Assembly (NCBI RefSeq): GCF_020447305.1
Contig: NZ_CP095732.1
Span: forward strand, 3,132,501-3,196,500
Origin: Abyssibius alkaniclasticus
GTDB taxonomy: Bacteria > Pseudomonadota > Alphaproteobacteria > Rhodobacterales > Rhodobacteraceae
Direction: 5' to 3'
DNA length: 64,000 nucleotides
A program made the translations under genes and the position numbers. Shown here piece after piece: positions 41,335 through 49,236 of the stretch; within the stretch, counting starts at the first letter, position 1, and each line of letters opens with the position of its first letter. The notes beneath the pieces were generated by a model. That model saw only the letters and a list, made by a program, of their open reading frames with translations, had not been told where the DNA came from and ran no database searches.

Positions 41335-43338
41335 TCAGAACCATCCTCCGCGTCGGCCCAGCCAGTCCGACTGCCGCTTTCCTTGGGGTGCGGATTGCGG
41401 TCGGTTGACCCGCCCTGCGCCATCCATTTCCGTTGGCGCCGCCCCGAGCTGATCCTCGAGGTCGCGCCATTTCTCGTCGGGCCAGCGGTCCGCGCCTGCT
41501 ATCCAGGCGGCGGCGCGGGCATAGACCCGGCAGTCCAGCGCCTCGTTGCGCTCGCGCAGCTTCTGCCATTCCAGCCGGGCGAAGCCGCGCTTCGTGCGCA
41601 CCGTCACCAACTGCTCGGCCACGAACTGCTTCAGCCACTCGTTCTCGACCCAGTGCGGCAGGTGCACCGAGCCGGGCGGGAACGCCGCCCCGTCGGCCAT
41701 CTCCTCCTCGGTCGGCCGCGCCAGCCGCAGGAATCGGTAGGTCTCGGCCTTGAAGGTCGAGACCGCCACGGTCCAGAGCCGCGCCCCGCGCCGCAGGCGC
41801 TTGCCGCCCTCAGTCGCGTCCACGAAGGTCGGCCCCGACACCGGGCTCGAGCGGTTGAACCCCTCGACGCCCTTCACCGGCGACACCTGCGCGAAGCCTT
41901 GCGCCCGCGACCAGGAATAGACCGCCGGTGCCTCGTAGCCGGTGTCGATGGCGAGCCGCGCGATCCTGAGATGCGCGCCGCGTTCATGCGGCCAGCTTCG
42001 GTCCAGCACCGCGGTCAGTTCCGACCATGCATCGTGCCGGTCGGGCCCGCCCTCGATGACGACATGATCGACGAGCCACGACTCAAGCCCGCGGCCCCAG
42101 GCCCAGACGTCGACCTCGATCCGGTCCTTCTGCACGTCGGCACCGGCCGTCAGGAACAGCCCGCCCGCGGGCACCGTGCCGGATGTCCAGCGCTCGCGGC
42201 GGTCGTAGAGCCGCTGCCAGTCCGGCGCTTCCCCGGTCTCGACCCAGGTCTCGCCGAGGATGGTGTTGCGGAACGCCTTGATCGCCTCGTCCGAACCCTG
42301 TGCCGCGTCCCATGCCCGCACGATCCGCTCCCAGCTGAGCCAGCCGATCGGCGAGTAGAGCGCCGAGAGGTGATACCCGACCGTGGTCGGGTCGGCGGCC
42401 GTGGCGGTCGCCCGCCATTCGCCCCCCTCCAGCATCGCCGTCTTGTGGTGTTCCGCGATTGCCGCGTCGCAGCCCTCGCAGTGATACTCCGCCGTCTCCG
42501 GGCGGCCCTTCTGCCAGCGCAGCCGATCGAACTTCAGCCATTGCGCGTGGCCGCAATGCGGGCACGGCACGAAGTACCGCCGCTGGTCGCTGACCTCGAA
42601 CTCCCGCTCGATGCGCGACAGCCCCCGGATGGTCGGGGTCGAGACCAGAAACACCTTGCGCCGGTGGGCGAAGGTCAGCGACCGCGCTTCGGCCAGCGTG
42701 ACCGGGTCGCCTTCCTCGTCGGCCGAGGCCGGATAGGCGTCGACCTCGTCGAGGAAGATGTACCGCGCCGGGGTCGAGCGCAGCCCGACCGCCGAGTTGG
42801 CCCCGGTCATGATCAGGATGCCGCCCGCGAATTCCTTCGACAGCATCGTGTTGCCGGCGTCGCGCGAGCGCGCGGGCTTCACCCGCTCCCGCAACTCGGG
42901 GCTCTCGTCGATCAGCGGGTCGATCCGCTGCCGCGAGTTGCGCTTGGCCAGTTCCACGGTCGGCTGGACCGCCAGCATCGGGCCCGGCGCCTGATGGATG
43001 GCGAAGCCGATCCAGTTGTTACCCGCCTCGGTCGCGCCGACCTGCGCGGCCTTCATGAACACTACCCGCTGCGTGGGATCGCCGGGGCTCAGCCGGTCCA
43101 TGATCTCGCGCATGTAGGGCGTGCGCACCGTCCGGTACCGCCCGGGCTCGGCCGAGGCGCGTCCCGAGAGCATCCGGTGCCGATCCGCCCATTCCGAGAC
43201 GGTCAGGTCCGGGTCGGGCCGGAGCCCGTTGCCCCAGGCGCGCAGGATCTCGCCCGCGCCGTCGAAGTCCGTCAGTGCGTCATCATCACCGGAAGTCGGG
43301 CCGGACCTCGGCGAGTTCGTCGAGGTGGGCGCGTACAT
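41335..43338 (-). CDS. Terminase large subunit (GpA family)
   Basis: 667-residue packaging motor. The ATPase A motif region is MKAAQVGATEAG (about 96-106) and the B motif IFLDEVDAY (about 194-202). A zinc-ribbon-like CPHCGH with CEGCD follows, then the nuclease half with PVKGVEGFNRSSPV. GpA-type terminases cut concatemers and pump DNA into the prohead. The start at 43338 overlaps the small-subunit gene by 53 bp; a later start is possible, since the first 25 residues look non-conserved. Confidence 0.93.
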   Translation of the reverse strand: MYAPTSTNSPRSGPTSGDDDALTDFDGAGEILRAWGNGLRPDPDLTVSEWADRHRMLSGRASAEPGRYRTVRTPYMREIMDRLSPGDPTQRVVFMKAAQVGATEAGNNWIGFAIHQAPGPMLAVQPTVELAKRNSRQRIDPLIDESPELRERVKPARSRDAGNTMLSKEFAGGILIMTGANSAVGLRSTPARYIFLDEVDAYPASADEEGDPVTLAEARSLTFAHRRKVFLVSTPTIRGLSRIEREFEVSDQRRYFVPCPHCGHAQWLKFDRLRWQKGRPETAEYHCEGCDAAIAEHHKTAMLEGGEWRATATAADPTTVGYHLSALYSPIGWLSWERIVRAWDAAQGSDEAIKAFRNTILGETWVETGEAPDWQRLYDRRERWTSGTVPAGGLFLTAGADVQKDRIEVDVWAWGRGLESWLVDHVVIEGGPDRHDAWSELTAVLDRSWPHERGAHLRIARLAIDTGYEAPAVYSWSRAQGFAQVSPVKGVEGFNRSSPVSGPTFVDATEGGKRLRRGARLWTVAVSTFKAETYRFLRLARPTEEEMADGAAFPPGSVHLPHWVENEWLKQFVAEQLVTVRTKRGFARLEWQKLRERNEALDCRVYARAAAWIAGADRWPDEKWRDLEDQLGAAPTEMDGAGRVNRPQSAPQGKRQSDWLGRRGGWF

Positions 43339-43882
43339 GTCTCTCCAGGACCTTCTGCATCGCGGCTGGCTCCACGGTGATTTGCTGGCCTATCGCGTCG
43401 CTGCACGAGGCCGAGATTTCGGCCGCCATCAGCGCCGCCGCGCGTGCAGGCCAGTTCACCCACGCGTCCCGCTCCTCCCGCCCCAGCCGGAACACCAGCG
43501 CCAGCGCGCGGGCCCGCTCGATCAACTCCCCCTTCAGCTTCTGCAGCCGGATGCGTCGCTCCTGCGCCTTCAGCACCTCGTTCGCCGTCTTGGCCTGCAG
43601 GAAGGTCGTGCCACCGCCGACGGCCGGGACCGCCAGACCCTGTTCGCGCAGGGTATCGCCGACGGCCGCTACCGCCGCCTCGGGGACGGGTTTCAGCTTC
43701 GGCGCGGGCGGCTTGCGGGTCTTGGACGGGTCCGTCGTCTCGGCGCGCCGCGCGTCGCTGGCGGCCGCGTTGATGCTGCCGTCGGGATAGAGGACCAGCC
43801 GCTCGGCGGCCTTCGCCTTCTGGATCGCGCCGCGCGACAGCCCGACATGCGCGGCGTACTGGCGCTCGCTCATGCCCTGCAT
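43286..43882 (-). CDS. Terminase small subunit (Nu1-like)
   Basis: 198 residues. An N-terminal helix-turn-helix, MSERQYAAHVGLSRGAIQKA, should bind the packaging site. A proline-rich hinge and a long helical region follow (ANEVLKAQERRIRLQKLKGE, LIERARALALVFRLGREERD). Starts at Met1 (43882) and Met4 (43873) are both possible. It is the first gene of the minus-strand packaging and head operon; the 111-bp gap upstream separates it from a plus-strand gene and must hold promoters for both. Confidence 0.82.
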   Translation of the reverse strand: MQGMSERQYAAHVGLSRGAIQKAKAAERLVLYPDGSINAAASDARRAETTDPSKTRKPPAPKLKPVPEAAVAAVGDTLREQGLAVPAVGGGTTFLQAKTANEVLKAQERRIRLQKLKGELIERARALALVFRLGREERDAWVNWPARAAALMAAEISASCSDAIGQQITVEPAAMQKVLERHVRAHLDELAEVRPDFR

Positions 43883-43993
43883 CGGTAGCTCCGATTATCA
43901 TTCAGAATCATGTGCTTATTGAGTTGATAAGCATCGCGGACAGAGGGAACGTCCGTTCAGAAGGACGATGCAACTCACCAAGGAGCCACTCCG

Positions 43994-44266
43994 ATGACCA
44001 CCCGCCTGAACCCGATCACCACCCCGCGCCACGAACTCCGCGCCGAGAAGGCCCGGCGCAACAAGGAAGCGGCCCTGAACGCCTTCATCGGCAAGAAGGC
44101 CGAGATCGACGAGATGCTCGCCCGCCTGCAGGCGCTCAGCGACGACCATTTCAACTGCCATCCCGACGAGGTGGGCTGGGCCATGGTCGGCACCCTCGAA
44201 CAATACGCCAGCCTCCTGAAGCGCATCACCGACAGCGCTTTCGGCGAGGGCGAACACGCCCGCTGA
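43994..44266 (+). CDS. Small phage protein of unknown function
   Basis: 90 residues, mostly charged helix: TPRHELRAEKARRNKEAALN, KKAEIDEMLARLQALSDDHF and a C-terminal GTLEQYASLLKRITDSAFGE. A good AAGGAG ribosome site precedes the ATG. It is on the plus strand inside an otherwise minus-strand element and is followed 95 bp later by the DUF3489 gene, so these two form a separate transcription unit. Confidence 0.7.
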   Translation: MTTRLNPITTPRHELRAEKARRNKEAALNAFIGKKAEIDEMLARLQALSDDHFNCHPDEVGWAMVGTLEQYASLLKRITDSAFGEGEHAR

Positions 44267-44361
44267 TATCCGGCAACGCCGGAACTCCCGCCGCGCGCCC
44301 CGCGCGGCTCGGGGTCGTAGAAGGCGCCGCATGACGCGGGCCCGAATACGGAGACGACCCC

Positions 44362-44880
44362 ATGACCCAGATCCAGATTTCCGACGCCCAAGCCGTCATC
44401 CTGTCCACCGCCTGCGCGCGCGAGGACGGAGCGGTCTTTCCCGTCACCGCCAGCCTCAAGGGCGGCGCCGTCGGCAACGTCTGCAAGAGCCTCCTGAAGC
44501 AGGGCATGATCGAGGAAATCGCCGCCACGGACCTCAACACGGTCTGGCGGCACGACGAGGAGCGCGGCCCGATCACGCTGCGCGCAACCCCGCTGGCCTA
44601 CAGCACCCTCGGGATCACGGACGAATCGGGCGAGACGCCGCCGCCCGAAACGCCGACCGCCCCGGTCAAGCACCGGAAGGGCACCAAGCAGGAGACCCTG
44701 ATCGAGATGCTCCGCGCAGAGGGCGGCGCGACCATCGACGAGATCGTCGCCCAAACGGGCTGGCAGTCGCACACGGTGCGCGGCGCGATGTCCGGCGCGC
44801 TGAAGAAGAAGCTCGGGCTCGAGGTCACCTCCGAAAAGGTCGAGGGGCGCGGGCGCGTGTACAGACTCCCCGCCGCCTGA
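44362..44880 (+). CDS. DUF3489-domain protein
   Basis: 172 residues. The N-terminal part (ISDAQAVILSTACAREDGAV, GGAVGNVCKSLLKQGMIEEI) looks like a small winged helix. The C-terminal DUF3489 domain contains GTKQETLIEMLRAEGGATID and TGWQSHTVRGAMSGALKKKL, also helix-turn-helix-like. DNA binding is likely but unproven. It is the second gene of the plus-strand pair; a GC-rich hairpin lies between it and the convergent membrane-protein gene. Confidence 0.8.
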   Translation: MTQIQISDAQAVILSTACAREDGAVFPVTASLKGGAVGNVCKSLLKQGMIEEIAATDLNTVWRHDEERGPITLRATPLAYSTLGITDESGETPPPETPTAPVKHRKGTKQETLIEMLRAEGGATIDEIVAQTGWQSHTVRGAMSGALKKKLGLEVTSEKVEGRGRVYRLPAA

Positions 44881-44933
44881 CGCACCGGACCCCGAAAAGC
44901 TGATGGCCGCCGTCCCTCCGGGGCGGCGGTCGA

Positions 44934-45158
44934 TCATTTGGCGCTCCGCATCCGGATCGCCTCAAACACCCGCCGCAGGGCGAAGGATCGTGCGATGCTC
45001 ACCACGGTGAAGATGGCGCCCATCTTCAGGTTCTGCGCCAGCGTCGTGTGTAGCCCGAAGACCGGGAAGATCAGGATCTGCGTGACCACGGCGACGCCGT
45101 AGCCCACGATGACGTTGACGACGGACTCGACCAGCGACATGAGGCGGGACTGCTTCAT
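44934..45158 (-). CDS. Small phage membrane protein (DUF7220-like)
   Basis: 74 residues with two hydrophobic segments (VNVIVGYGVAVVTQILIFPV and GAIFTVVSIARSFALRRVFE). This short family is common in Rhodobacterales and related phages; its role is unknown. Its ATG overlaps the stop of the alternative frame at 45155-46354 (ATGA), while the methyltransferase stop lies 9 bp upstream, so it is coupled to whichever of these is translated. Confidence 0.75.
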   Translation of the reverse strand: MKQSRLMSLVESVVNVIVGYGVAVVTQILIFPVFGLHTTLAQNLKMGAIFTVVSIARSFALRRVFEAIRMRSAK

Positions 45159-46354
45159 GCCGCTGCCTCATCCATCGGCCAGCAGTTCAGCCGCCAGAGT
45201 TCGCAGCGCATGCGCCGCAACCAAGGGGACCACGCCGTTGCCACAGAGGCGAAGCCGGTCCACCCGGTGGGCCAGCCCATCAGCGCCTCGACGAACAGCG
45301 GGTTCAAGGTCCGGCGCGCATCGGAGGTATTCGTCCCAGCCATCGGCGTCACCAGGACCTGGCGGCCAAGCAGGCCGTTGACCGGCGTGTTCGCCAGTGT
45401 CGTCGCCCCATCCTTGTGGTCCCGCGCCGTCGGCGTCATCCACATTCCGGCCGCGTGGGTCAGGTCGGCACTCCTGCGGTTGCCCGCGCTCGGCTTGCAG
45501 CCGTCGTTCGCCATCGGCGTCGGCCAATCCCGCGCCATGCGGTCCAGCCCCTTCTCGTCCTTCCGCTCCCCGCCCCGGCTGCGGAAGCTGTCGATTTGCG
45601 GCGTCGGCCAGAGCGCGGCCGTCGTCGCCAGGTTCATGCCGTGCTGGCCTGCTTCCTGCGATGGCGTCGGCTTCGTCTGCCGGTTCTCGTTGGCGCTGGC
45701 CCTCGGCGTCGGCCAGAGCCGCAGCAGCTCCGTCCGGTTCCCGCCACTCGAGCGGGTGCCGGAGCAGGCGCGCGGGGTCGGCCAGCTCGTCCCCCTCTCG
45801 GATTGCGAGGATGAAGAGCCGCTCGCGCTTGTGCGGCGCGCCGACTTCCGCCGCCGTGAAGAGGCCTGCCGCAAGCTTGTAGCCCATGCCGACCAGTCCG
45901 CTGGCGACTTCGGGGAAGCCGAGGCGGAGATGATGGGCGACATTCTCGAGGAACACGAAGGGCGGTTCGACCTCGCCGACGATGCGGGCGACATGCGGCC
46001 AGAGGTGGCGCGGGTCCTCCGCGCCCCGGCGCTTGCCCGCGACGGAGAACGGCTGGCACGGATAGCCCGCAGTGACGATGTCCACTGCGCCGCGCCACGG
46101 GCGGCCGTCGAAGGTGGCAACGTCGTCCCAGAGAGGCGCGCGATCCAGGGACGCGTCTTCCATCCGCGCCACGAGAGTGGCTGCGGCGTAGGTTTCCCGT
46201 TCGACATGGCCCACAGCACGATATCCGGGGATGGCGAGGACAAGCCCGAGATCGAGCCCGCCTGCGCCGGAGCAGAGGGAGAGGCCGAAGAGGCATGCGT
46301 CTGCGTCTCCGGAAGCGCGTCCGGAGGAAGGTAAAGCCAGGTCATGCATGTCAC
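45155..46354 (-). CDS. Second long frame over the cytosine methyltransferase gene (possible overlapping gene)
   Basis: 399 codons, shifted by one base from the methyltransferase and open over its whole length. It is not random-looking. It has SWRGWKTRPWIARLSGTTLP, repeated WPTP segments, and an end LNPLFVEALMGWPTGW then WSPWLRRMRCELWRL, all of which I recall from annotated phage proteins. Its GTG start overlaps the preceding methyltransferase stop (GTGA) and its stop overlaps the next gene's ATG (ATGA), a spacing pattern real genes in this element share. It may be a true overlapping gene, a frameshift product, or a shadow that is often mis-annotated. Confidence 0.4.
   Translation of the reverse strand: MTCMTWLYLPPDALPETQTHASSASPSAPAQAGSISGLSSPSPDIVLWAMSNGKPTPQPLSWRGWKTRPWIARLSGTTLPPSTAARGAAQWTSSLRAIRASRSPSRASAGARRTRATSGRMSPASSARSNRPSCSSRMSPIISASASPKSPADWSAWATSLRQASSRRRKSARRTSASGSSSSQSERGTSWPTPRACSGTRSSGGNRTELLRLWPTPRASANENRQTKPTPSQEAGQHGMNLATTAALWPTPQIDSFRSRGGERKDEKGLDRMARDWPTPMANDGCKPSAGNRRSADLTHAAGMWMTPTARDHKDGATTLANTPVNGLLGRQVLVTPMAGTNTSDARRTLNPLFVEALMGWPTGWTGFASVATAWSPWLRRMRCELWRLNCWPMDEAAA
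45168..46349 (-). CDS. DNA (cytosine-5) methyltransferase
   Basis: 393 residues. Motif I is LCSGAGGLDLGL (25-36), motif IV GYPCQPFSVAG with catalytic Cys98, motif VI ENV (135-137), motif VIII-like HKRERLFIL, and motif X LCGNGVVPLVAAHAL near the end. The region between is a long LADA-rich variable part, where the target-recognition domain should be. It transfers methyl groups from S-adenosylmethionine to cytosine, probably to protect phage DNA from host restriction. The ATG at 46349 begins just after the stop of the ParB-methylase gene. The target-recognition region looks low in complexity, which is odd. Confidence 0.8.
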   Translation of the reverse strand: MHDLALPSSGRASGDADACLFGLSLCSGAGGLDLGLVLAIPGYRAVGHVERETYAAATLVARMEDASLDRAPLWDDVATFDGRPWRGAVDIVTAGYPCQPFSVAGKRRGAEDPRHLWPHVARIVGEVEPPFVFLENVAHHLRLGFPEVASGLVGMGYKLAAGLFTAAEVGAPHKRERLFILAIREGDELADPARLLRHPLEWREPDGAAAALADAEGQRQREPADEADAIAGSRPARHEPGDDGRALADAANRQLPQPGRGAEGREGAGPHGAGLADADGERRLQAERGQPQECRPDPRGRNVDDADGAGPQGWGDDTGEHAGQRPAWPPGPGDADGWDEYLRCAPDLEPAVRRGADGLAHRVDRLRLCGNGVVPLVAAHALRTLAAELLADG

Positions 46355-47727
46355 GCGGCGGTCTTGCGCTTTCGCGCGGGTTCTGGGGCGGCGTCCGGGT
46401 CCGGCGTATCGGCCCGGGCCTCGGCATCGTCGCCCAGCCGCTCGGTCCTCACCTGCGCGAAGGTCCGACCGTCGCCATCGAGGATCGCGTCGCGGCCGGT
46501 GTCGGCCTGCCAGCGTTCCACGGCGACATCGACGTAGGCCGGGCTGATCTCCATCGCGAAGACGCGACGGCCATTGGCCGCGCCCGCCATGATCTGCGAG
46601 CCGGAGCCTGAGAACGGCTCGTAGCAGAGGCCGCCCCGCGCCACATGCTGGCGCATCGGGATGCCGAAGGCGTCGAGCGGTTTCGGCGTCGGGTGGTCGG
46701 GGCGCTCATCCTTGGCGAAGCTGGGAAGCGCCCATGTCGATGGCAGCGTTTCCTCCGCCACCTTCGGCGGACGGTTCGGGCGACGCCAGCCCATGAAGCA
46801 GGGCTCGTGTTTCCAGAGGTAGTGGGACCGGGTCAGGACGCCGCGGTCCTTCACCCAGATGATCTGCTGATGGACGAAGGCGCCGGCCTTTTCCCAGCAA
46901 GCCGCCAGCATCGCCTGGCGGCGCGAGGCGTGCCAGCAGTACCAGGCGGCGTCCTCGGTGATGGCCTCGGCTACAGCGGCGGCGATGAAACCGTCGTAGA
47001 GCTCAGCCCCCTGCGAACTGTCATCCCAAGTGGTGCCGTAGGACGCCGACCAATCCTTGTTCCGCGTCGGGTGGTTTGAGCCGTCGTAGTCCACGAGGTA
47101 CGGCGGGTCCGTCGCGAACAGCACCGCGCGCTCGCCGTTCATCAGGCGGCGCACATCTTCGTGGCTGGTCGAGTCTCCGCAGAGCAAACGATGGTCGCCG
47201 AGGATCCACAGGTCGCCCGTCTGCGACGCCGGATTGCGGGGCGGCTCGGGGATGGTCACCGGCGGCACGGAGCCCCCGGCGCCACCTTCTTCACCGTCGT
47301 CTTCCGCGACGTAGGCCAGCAGCTTGTCGAGTTCGCCATCGGAAAACCCGACAAGCGACAGGTCGAAATCCTCGACCAGCAGATCGTTCAGTTCCGCCGA
47401 CAGCAGCGCCTCGTCCCAGGTGCCGAGTTCAGTCAGCTTGTTGTCCGCGATGCGGTACGCCCGTCGCTGCGCCTCGGTCAGATGGCCCAGCACGATCACC
47501 GGCGCCTCGGTCAGCCCAAGCTGCGTGGCGGCAAGGACCCGGCCATGGCCTGCGATCAGTTCGCCGTCCTCGGCGACGAGGCAGGGCACCGTCCAGCCGA
47601 ACTCGGCCATGCTGGCGGCGATCTTCGCGACCTGGTCCGGGTCGTGTGCCTTCGCGTTCTTCGCGTAGGGCTGGAGGCGCGACAGCGGCCAGGTCTCAAT
47701 CGCGTCCGGGGCGAAGCTCAGCGTCAT
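46351..47727 (-). CDS. ParB-domain DNA methyltransferase (N4/N6 amino type)
   Basis: 458 residues. The N-terminal ParB/Srx-like domain includes PLSRLQPYAKNAKAHDPDQV and LIAGHGRVLAATQLGL (58-73). The methyltransferase part has DPPY at 207-210 and the SAM motif FSGSGSQIMAG further on, the beta-class order. Phage proteins of this type methylate adenine or cytosine amino groups and often have relaxed specificity, giving anti-restriction. The ATG at 47727 starts the ParB domain; upstream in-frame codons are not conserved-looking. The C-terminal 30 residues are Asp/Glu/Pro/Ala-rich. It overlaps the following frame. Confidence 0.9.
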   Translation of the reverse strand: MTLSFAPDAIETWPLSRLQPYAKNAKAHDPDQVAKIAASMAEFGWTVPCLVAEDGELIAGHGRVLAATQLGLTEAPVIVLGHLTEAQRRAYRIADNKLTELGTWDEALLSAELNDLLVEDFDLSLVGFSDGELDKLLAYVAEDDGEEGGAGGSVPPVTIPEPPRNPASQTGDLWILGDHRLLCGDSTSHEDVRRLMNGERAVLFATDPPYLVDYDGSNHPTRNKDWSASYGTTWDDSSQGAELYDGFIAAAVAEAITEDAAWYCWHASRRQAMLAACWEKAGAFVHQQIIWVKDRGVLTRSHYLWKHEPCFMGWRRPNRPPKVAEETLPSTWALPSFAKDERPDHPTPKPLDAFGIPMRQHVARGGLCYEPFSGSGSQIMAGAANGRRVFAMEISPAYVDVAVERWQADTGRDAILDGDGRTFAQVRTERLGDDAEARADTPDPDAAPEPARKRKTAA

Positions 47728-48144
47728 GGTGGGCAAGGTTCCTCGGTCGAGTGGATGCCGGTGGCTTCCGGACTCCGGATGCCAGGCTGGACTCCACACG
47801 GGGTCCAGCGGCCACCAGCGGTGTCCGGTCGGAAGGCCAGCGTTCATTGGTGTTTGCGCGGGGCGCGCGTGGGTCCGGCTTCCGGGTGGCCTCCCAAAAA
47901 TCCGGCCCTGTCGCTGGCGATGTCCCGCGCTTCGCCCGCCAGCATACGAATATCGCCCAGGAAGGAACCGGAAACTGCCGTGGGCTGGACCCCGGCCGGA
48001 TCCTTGCTGGATACCAGGGTCCAGAAGGCCCCCGTCAACGCAAAGGGGAGAGCGAGCTTTCCAGCGCACTCTCCCCATCTTGCCTTCGGAATAGCACGAT
48101 CATGTTGCAGATGTCGAAGGAAAAAGTGTTGCAACACATTGGAG
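47728..48144. other. 417-bp interval with no secure gene; one weak frame
   Basis: A minus-strand frame at 47844-48155 (103 codons) starts with an ATG that overlaps the DUF6362 stop by 11 bp, which would suit coupled translation. Its protein (VLQHFFLRHLQHDRAIPKAR, FALTGAFWTLVSSKDPAGVQ) matches nothing I know, and codon use gives no clear support. I leave it as possible. No promoter or repeat stood out. Confidence 0.35.
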
Positions 48145-48525
48145 TCACTGCGCATTCAGGCGCGCGGCGATCTTGGTCAGCGCCAGCTGCCAACGCCGCC
48201 AGGCGGTCGTGCGGTCGCACCCCAGCTCGCCGCTGATCTGCTTCCACGGCACGCGGGCGGCGCGGGACCAGACCAACTTGCGCTCCGCCTCCTCGATCCA
48301 GAGCACCCAGTCGAAGGTCTGCTCGAGCCGGGTGATCGCGGCGGCCGAGGGCCAGACGCGCATGGGCTGGGGTTCCATCGCCGCGATCTCGCGGCTGGTG
48401 CGCACGATGTCGGGCCAGGTGTTGAAGTAGCCCTGCGCCTTCACCGGCGGAAGCTTGCGCAGGGTGCGGAACGCCTCCTCGAAATGATCGGCGACGCACT
48501 CGGCGGTCCATTCGCGATCAGCCAT
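48145..48525 (-). CDS. DUF6362-family phage protein
   Basis: 126 residues. It begins REWTAECVADHFEEAFRTLR with LPPVKAQGYFNTWPDIVR and ends with a helix-turn-helix-like PWKQISGELGCDRTTAWRRW, so DNA binding is likely. The DUF6362 label comes from memory of phage annotations. The ATG at 48525 lies 8 bp inside the preceding small gene. It belongs to the middle part of the minus-strand transcription unit. Confidence 0.75.
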   Translation of the reverse strand: MADREWTAECVADHFEEAFRTLRKLPPVKAQGYFNTWPDIVRTSREIAAMEPQPMRVWPSAAAITRLEQTFDWVLWIEEAERKLVWSRAARVPWKQISGELGCDRTTAWRRWQLALTKIAARLNAQ

Positions 48526-48718
48526 GACGCGCCTCCCTGTCGGAAGGGCGCGGGCCGTAGAGCTTCTCGCCGAGCTGGCGGACCAGTTCACGCTCGGGCC
48601 AGGTAAGGCGGTCGTCATCGGCGGAGACCGCGAGGACGCCCTGTTCCTGCCAACCCTCGCGCTTGACCTGCTCGGGATCCCGGCGCCGACCGCCGTAGCC
48701 ATGGGGATGCCATCTCAT
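48518..48718 (-). CDS. Small basic phage protein
   Basis: 66 residues: MRWHPHGYGGRRRDPEQVKR, then a central VLAVSADDDRLTWPERELVR and LGEKLYGPRPSDREARHG. No family recognised. The ATG overlaps the stop of the RuvC-like gene (ATGA) and its 3' end overlaps the DUF6362 gene by 8 bp. Position and overlaps, not homology, are the evidence. Confidence 0.6.
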   Translation of the reverse strand: MRWHPHGYGGRRRDPEQVKREGWQEQGVLAVSADDDRLTWPERELVRQLGEKLYGPRPSDREARHG

Positions 48719-49236
48719 GCGACACCTCCCTTCGTCTCGATCGCCCAGAGCAGGATCGCGATGGCGTCGGCCTCGTTGTCGTCGGCCGGGCTGAAGCCGC
48801 GAGCACGGACGGCGGCGACCATGGCGGCCTTGTCTGCGTTGCCCTTGCCTGCGGCATGACGCTTGATCGTGCCGACCGGAACGCCCTCGTAGGGCACGCC
48901 GCGCAGTTCCGCCCATGCGGTCAGCGTGGCCATGAGCCCGCCGTAGATGTGGCTCGCGTCGGTGCCCGCGTGGCGGCGGACTTCCTCGAACCAGATGGCG
49001 GCGACGGGCCCGGACAGCCGGTCGATCTCGGTCAGCCAGTTGGTGAAGCGCAGATAGCGCATGCCGCCACCGTCGTAGCGACCGGGCCTGAAGCTCGCAG
49101 TTCCGCTGGTGATCAGCCCGTCCGGCGCGCGCAACGCCCAGCCGGTGCTGGTGCCGAGATCCAGCGCGAGAATGCAGGGGTTGAATCTGCCGGCAGCCGT
49201 GAGAGGCGCCGGGGCGATGTGTGGGGAGCGGTCCAT
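48715..49236 (-). CDS. RuvC-like RNase H-fold nuclease (Holliday-junction resolvase type)
   Basis: 173 residues. The first beta-strand motif ILALDLGTSTGWALRAPDGL carries the first catalytic Asp. The second acidic residue is in AAIWFEEVRRHAGTDASHIY, and the final pair in SPADDNEADAIAILLWAIE. Together these are the RNase H/RuvC active-site pattern. The family resolves branched DNA made during phage replication before packaging. The ATG at 49236 is preceded by a strong GGAGG site, so the longer frame through the intergenic region is rejected. It begins the unit downstream of the 392-bp repeat-rich gap. Confidence 0.82.
   Translation of the reverse strand: MDRSPHIAPAPLTAAGRFNPCILALDLGTSTGWALRAPDGLITSGTASFRPGRYDGGGMRYLRFTNWLTEIDRLSGPVAAIWFEEVRRHAGTDASHIYGGLMATLTAWAELRGVPYEGVPVGTIKRHAAGKGNADKAAMVAAVRARGFSPADDNEADAIAILLWAIETKGGVA

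Noticed and set aside
41332-43380. Long plus-strand frame opposite the terminase gene
   Set aside because: Same cause: an antisense shadow of a well-supported GpA terminase gene, with Arg/Pro/Leu-rich low-information sequence.
47844-48155. 103-codon minus-strand frame overlapping the DUF6362 stop
   Set aside because: Not fully excluded, but there is no family match or independent ribosome site, and the sequence does not look conserved. It was left as a weak possibility and not called a gene.
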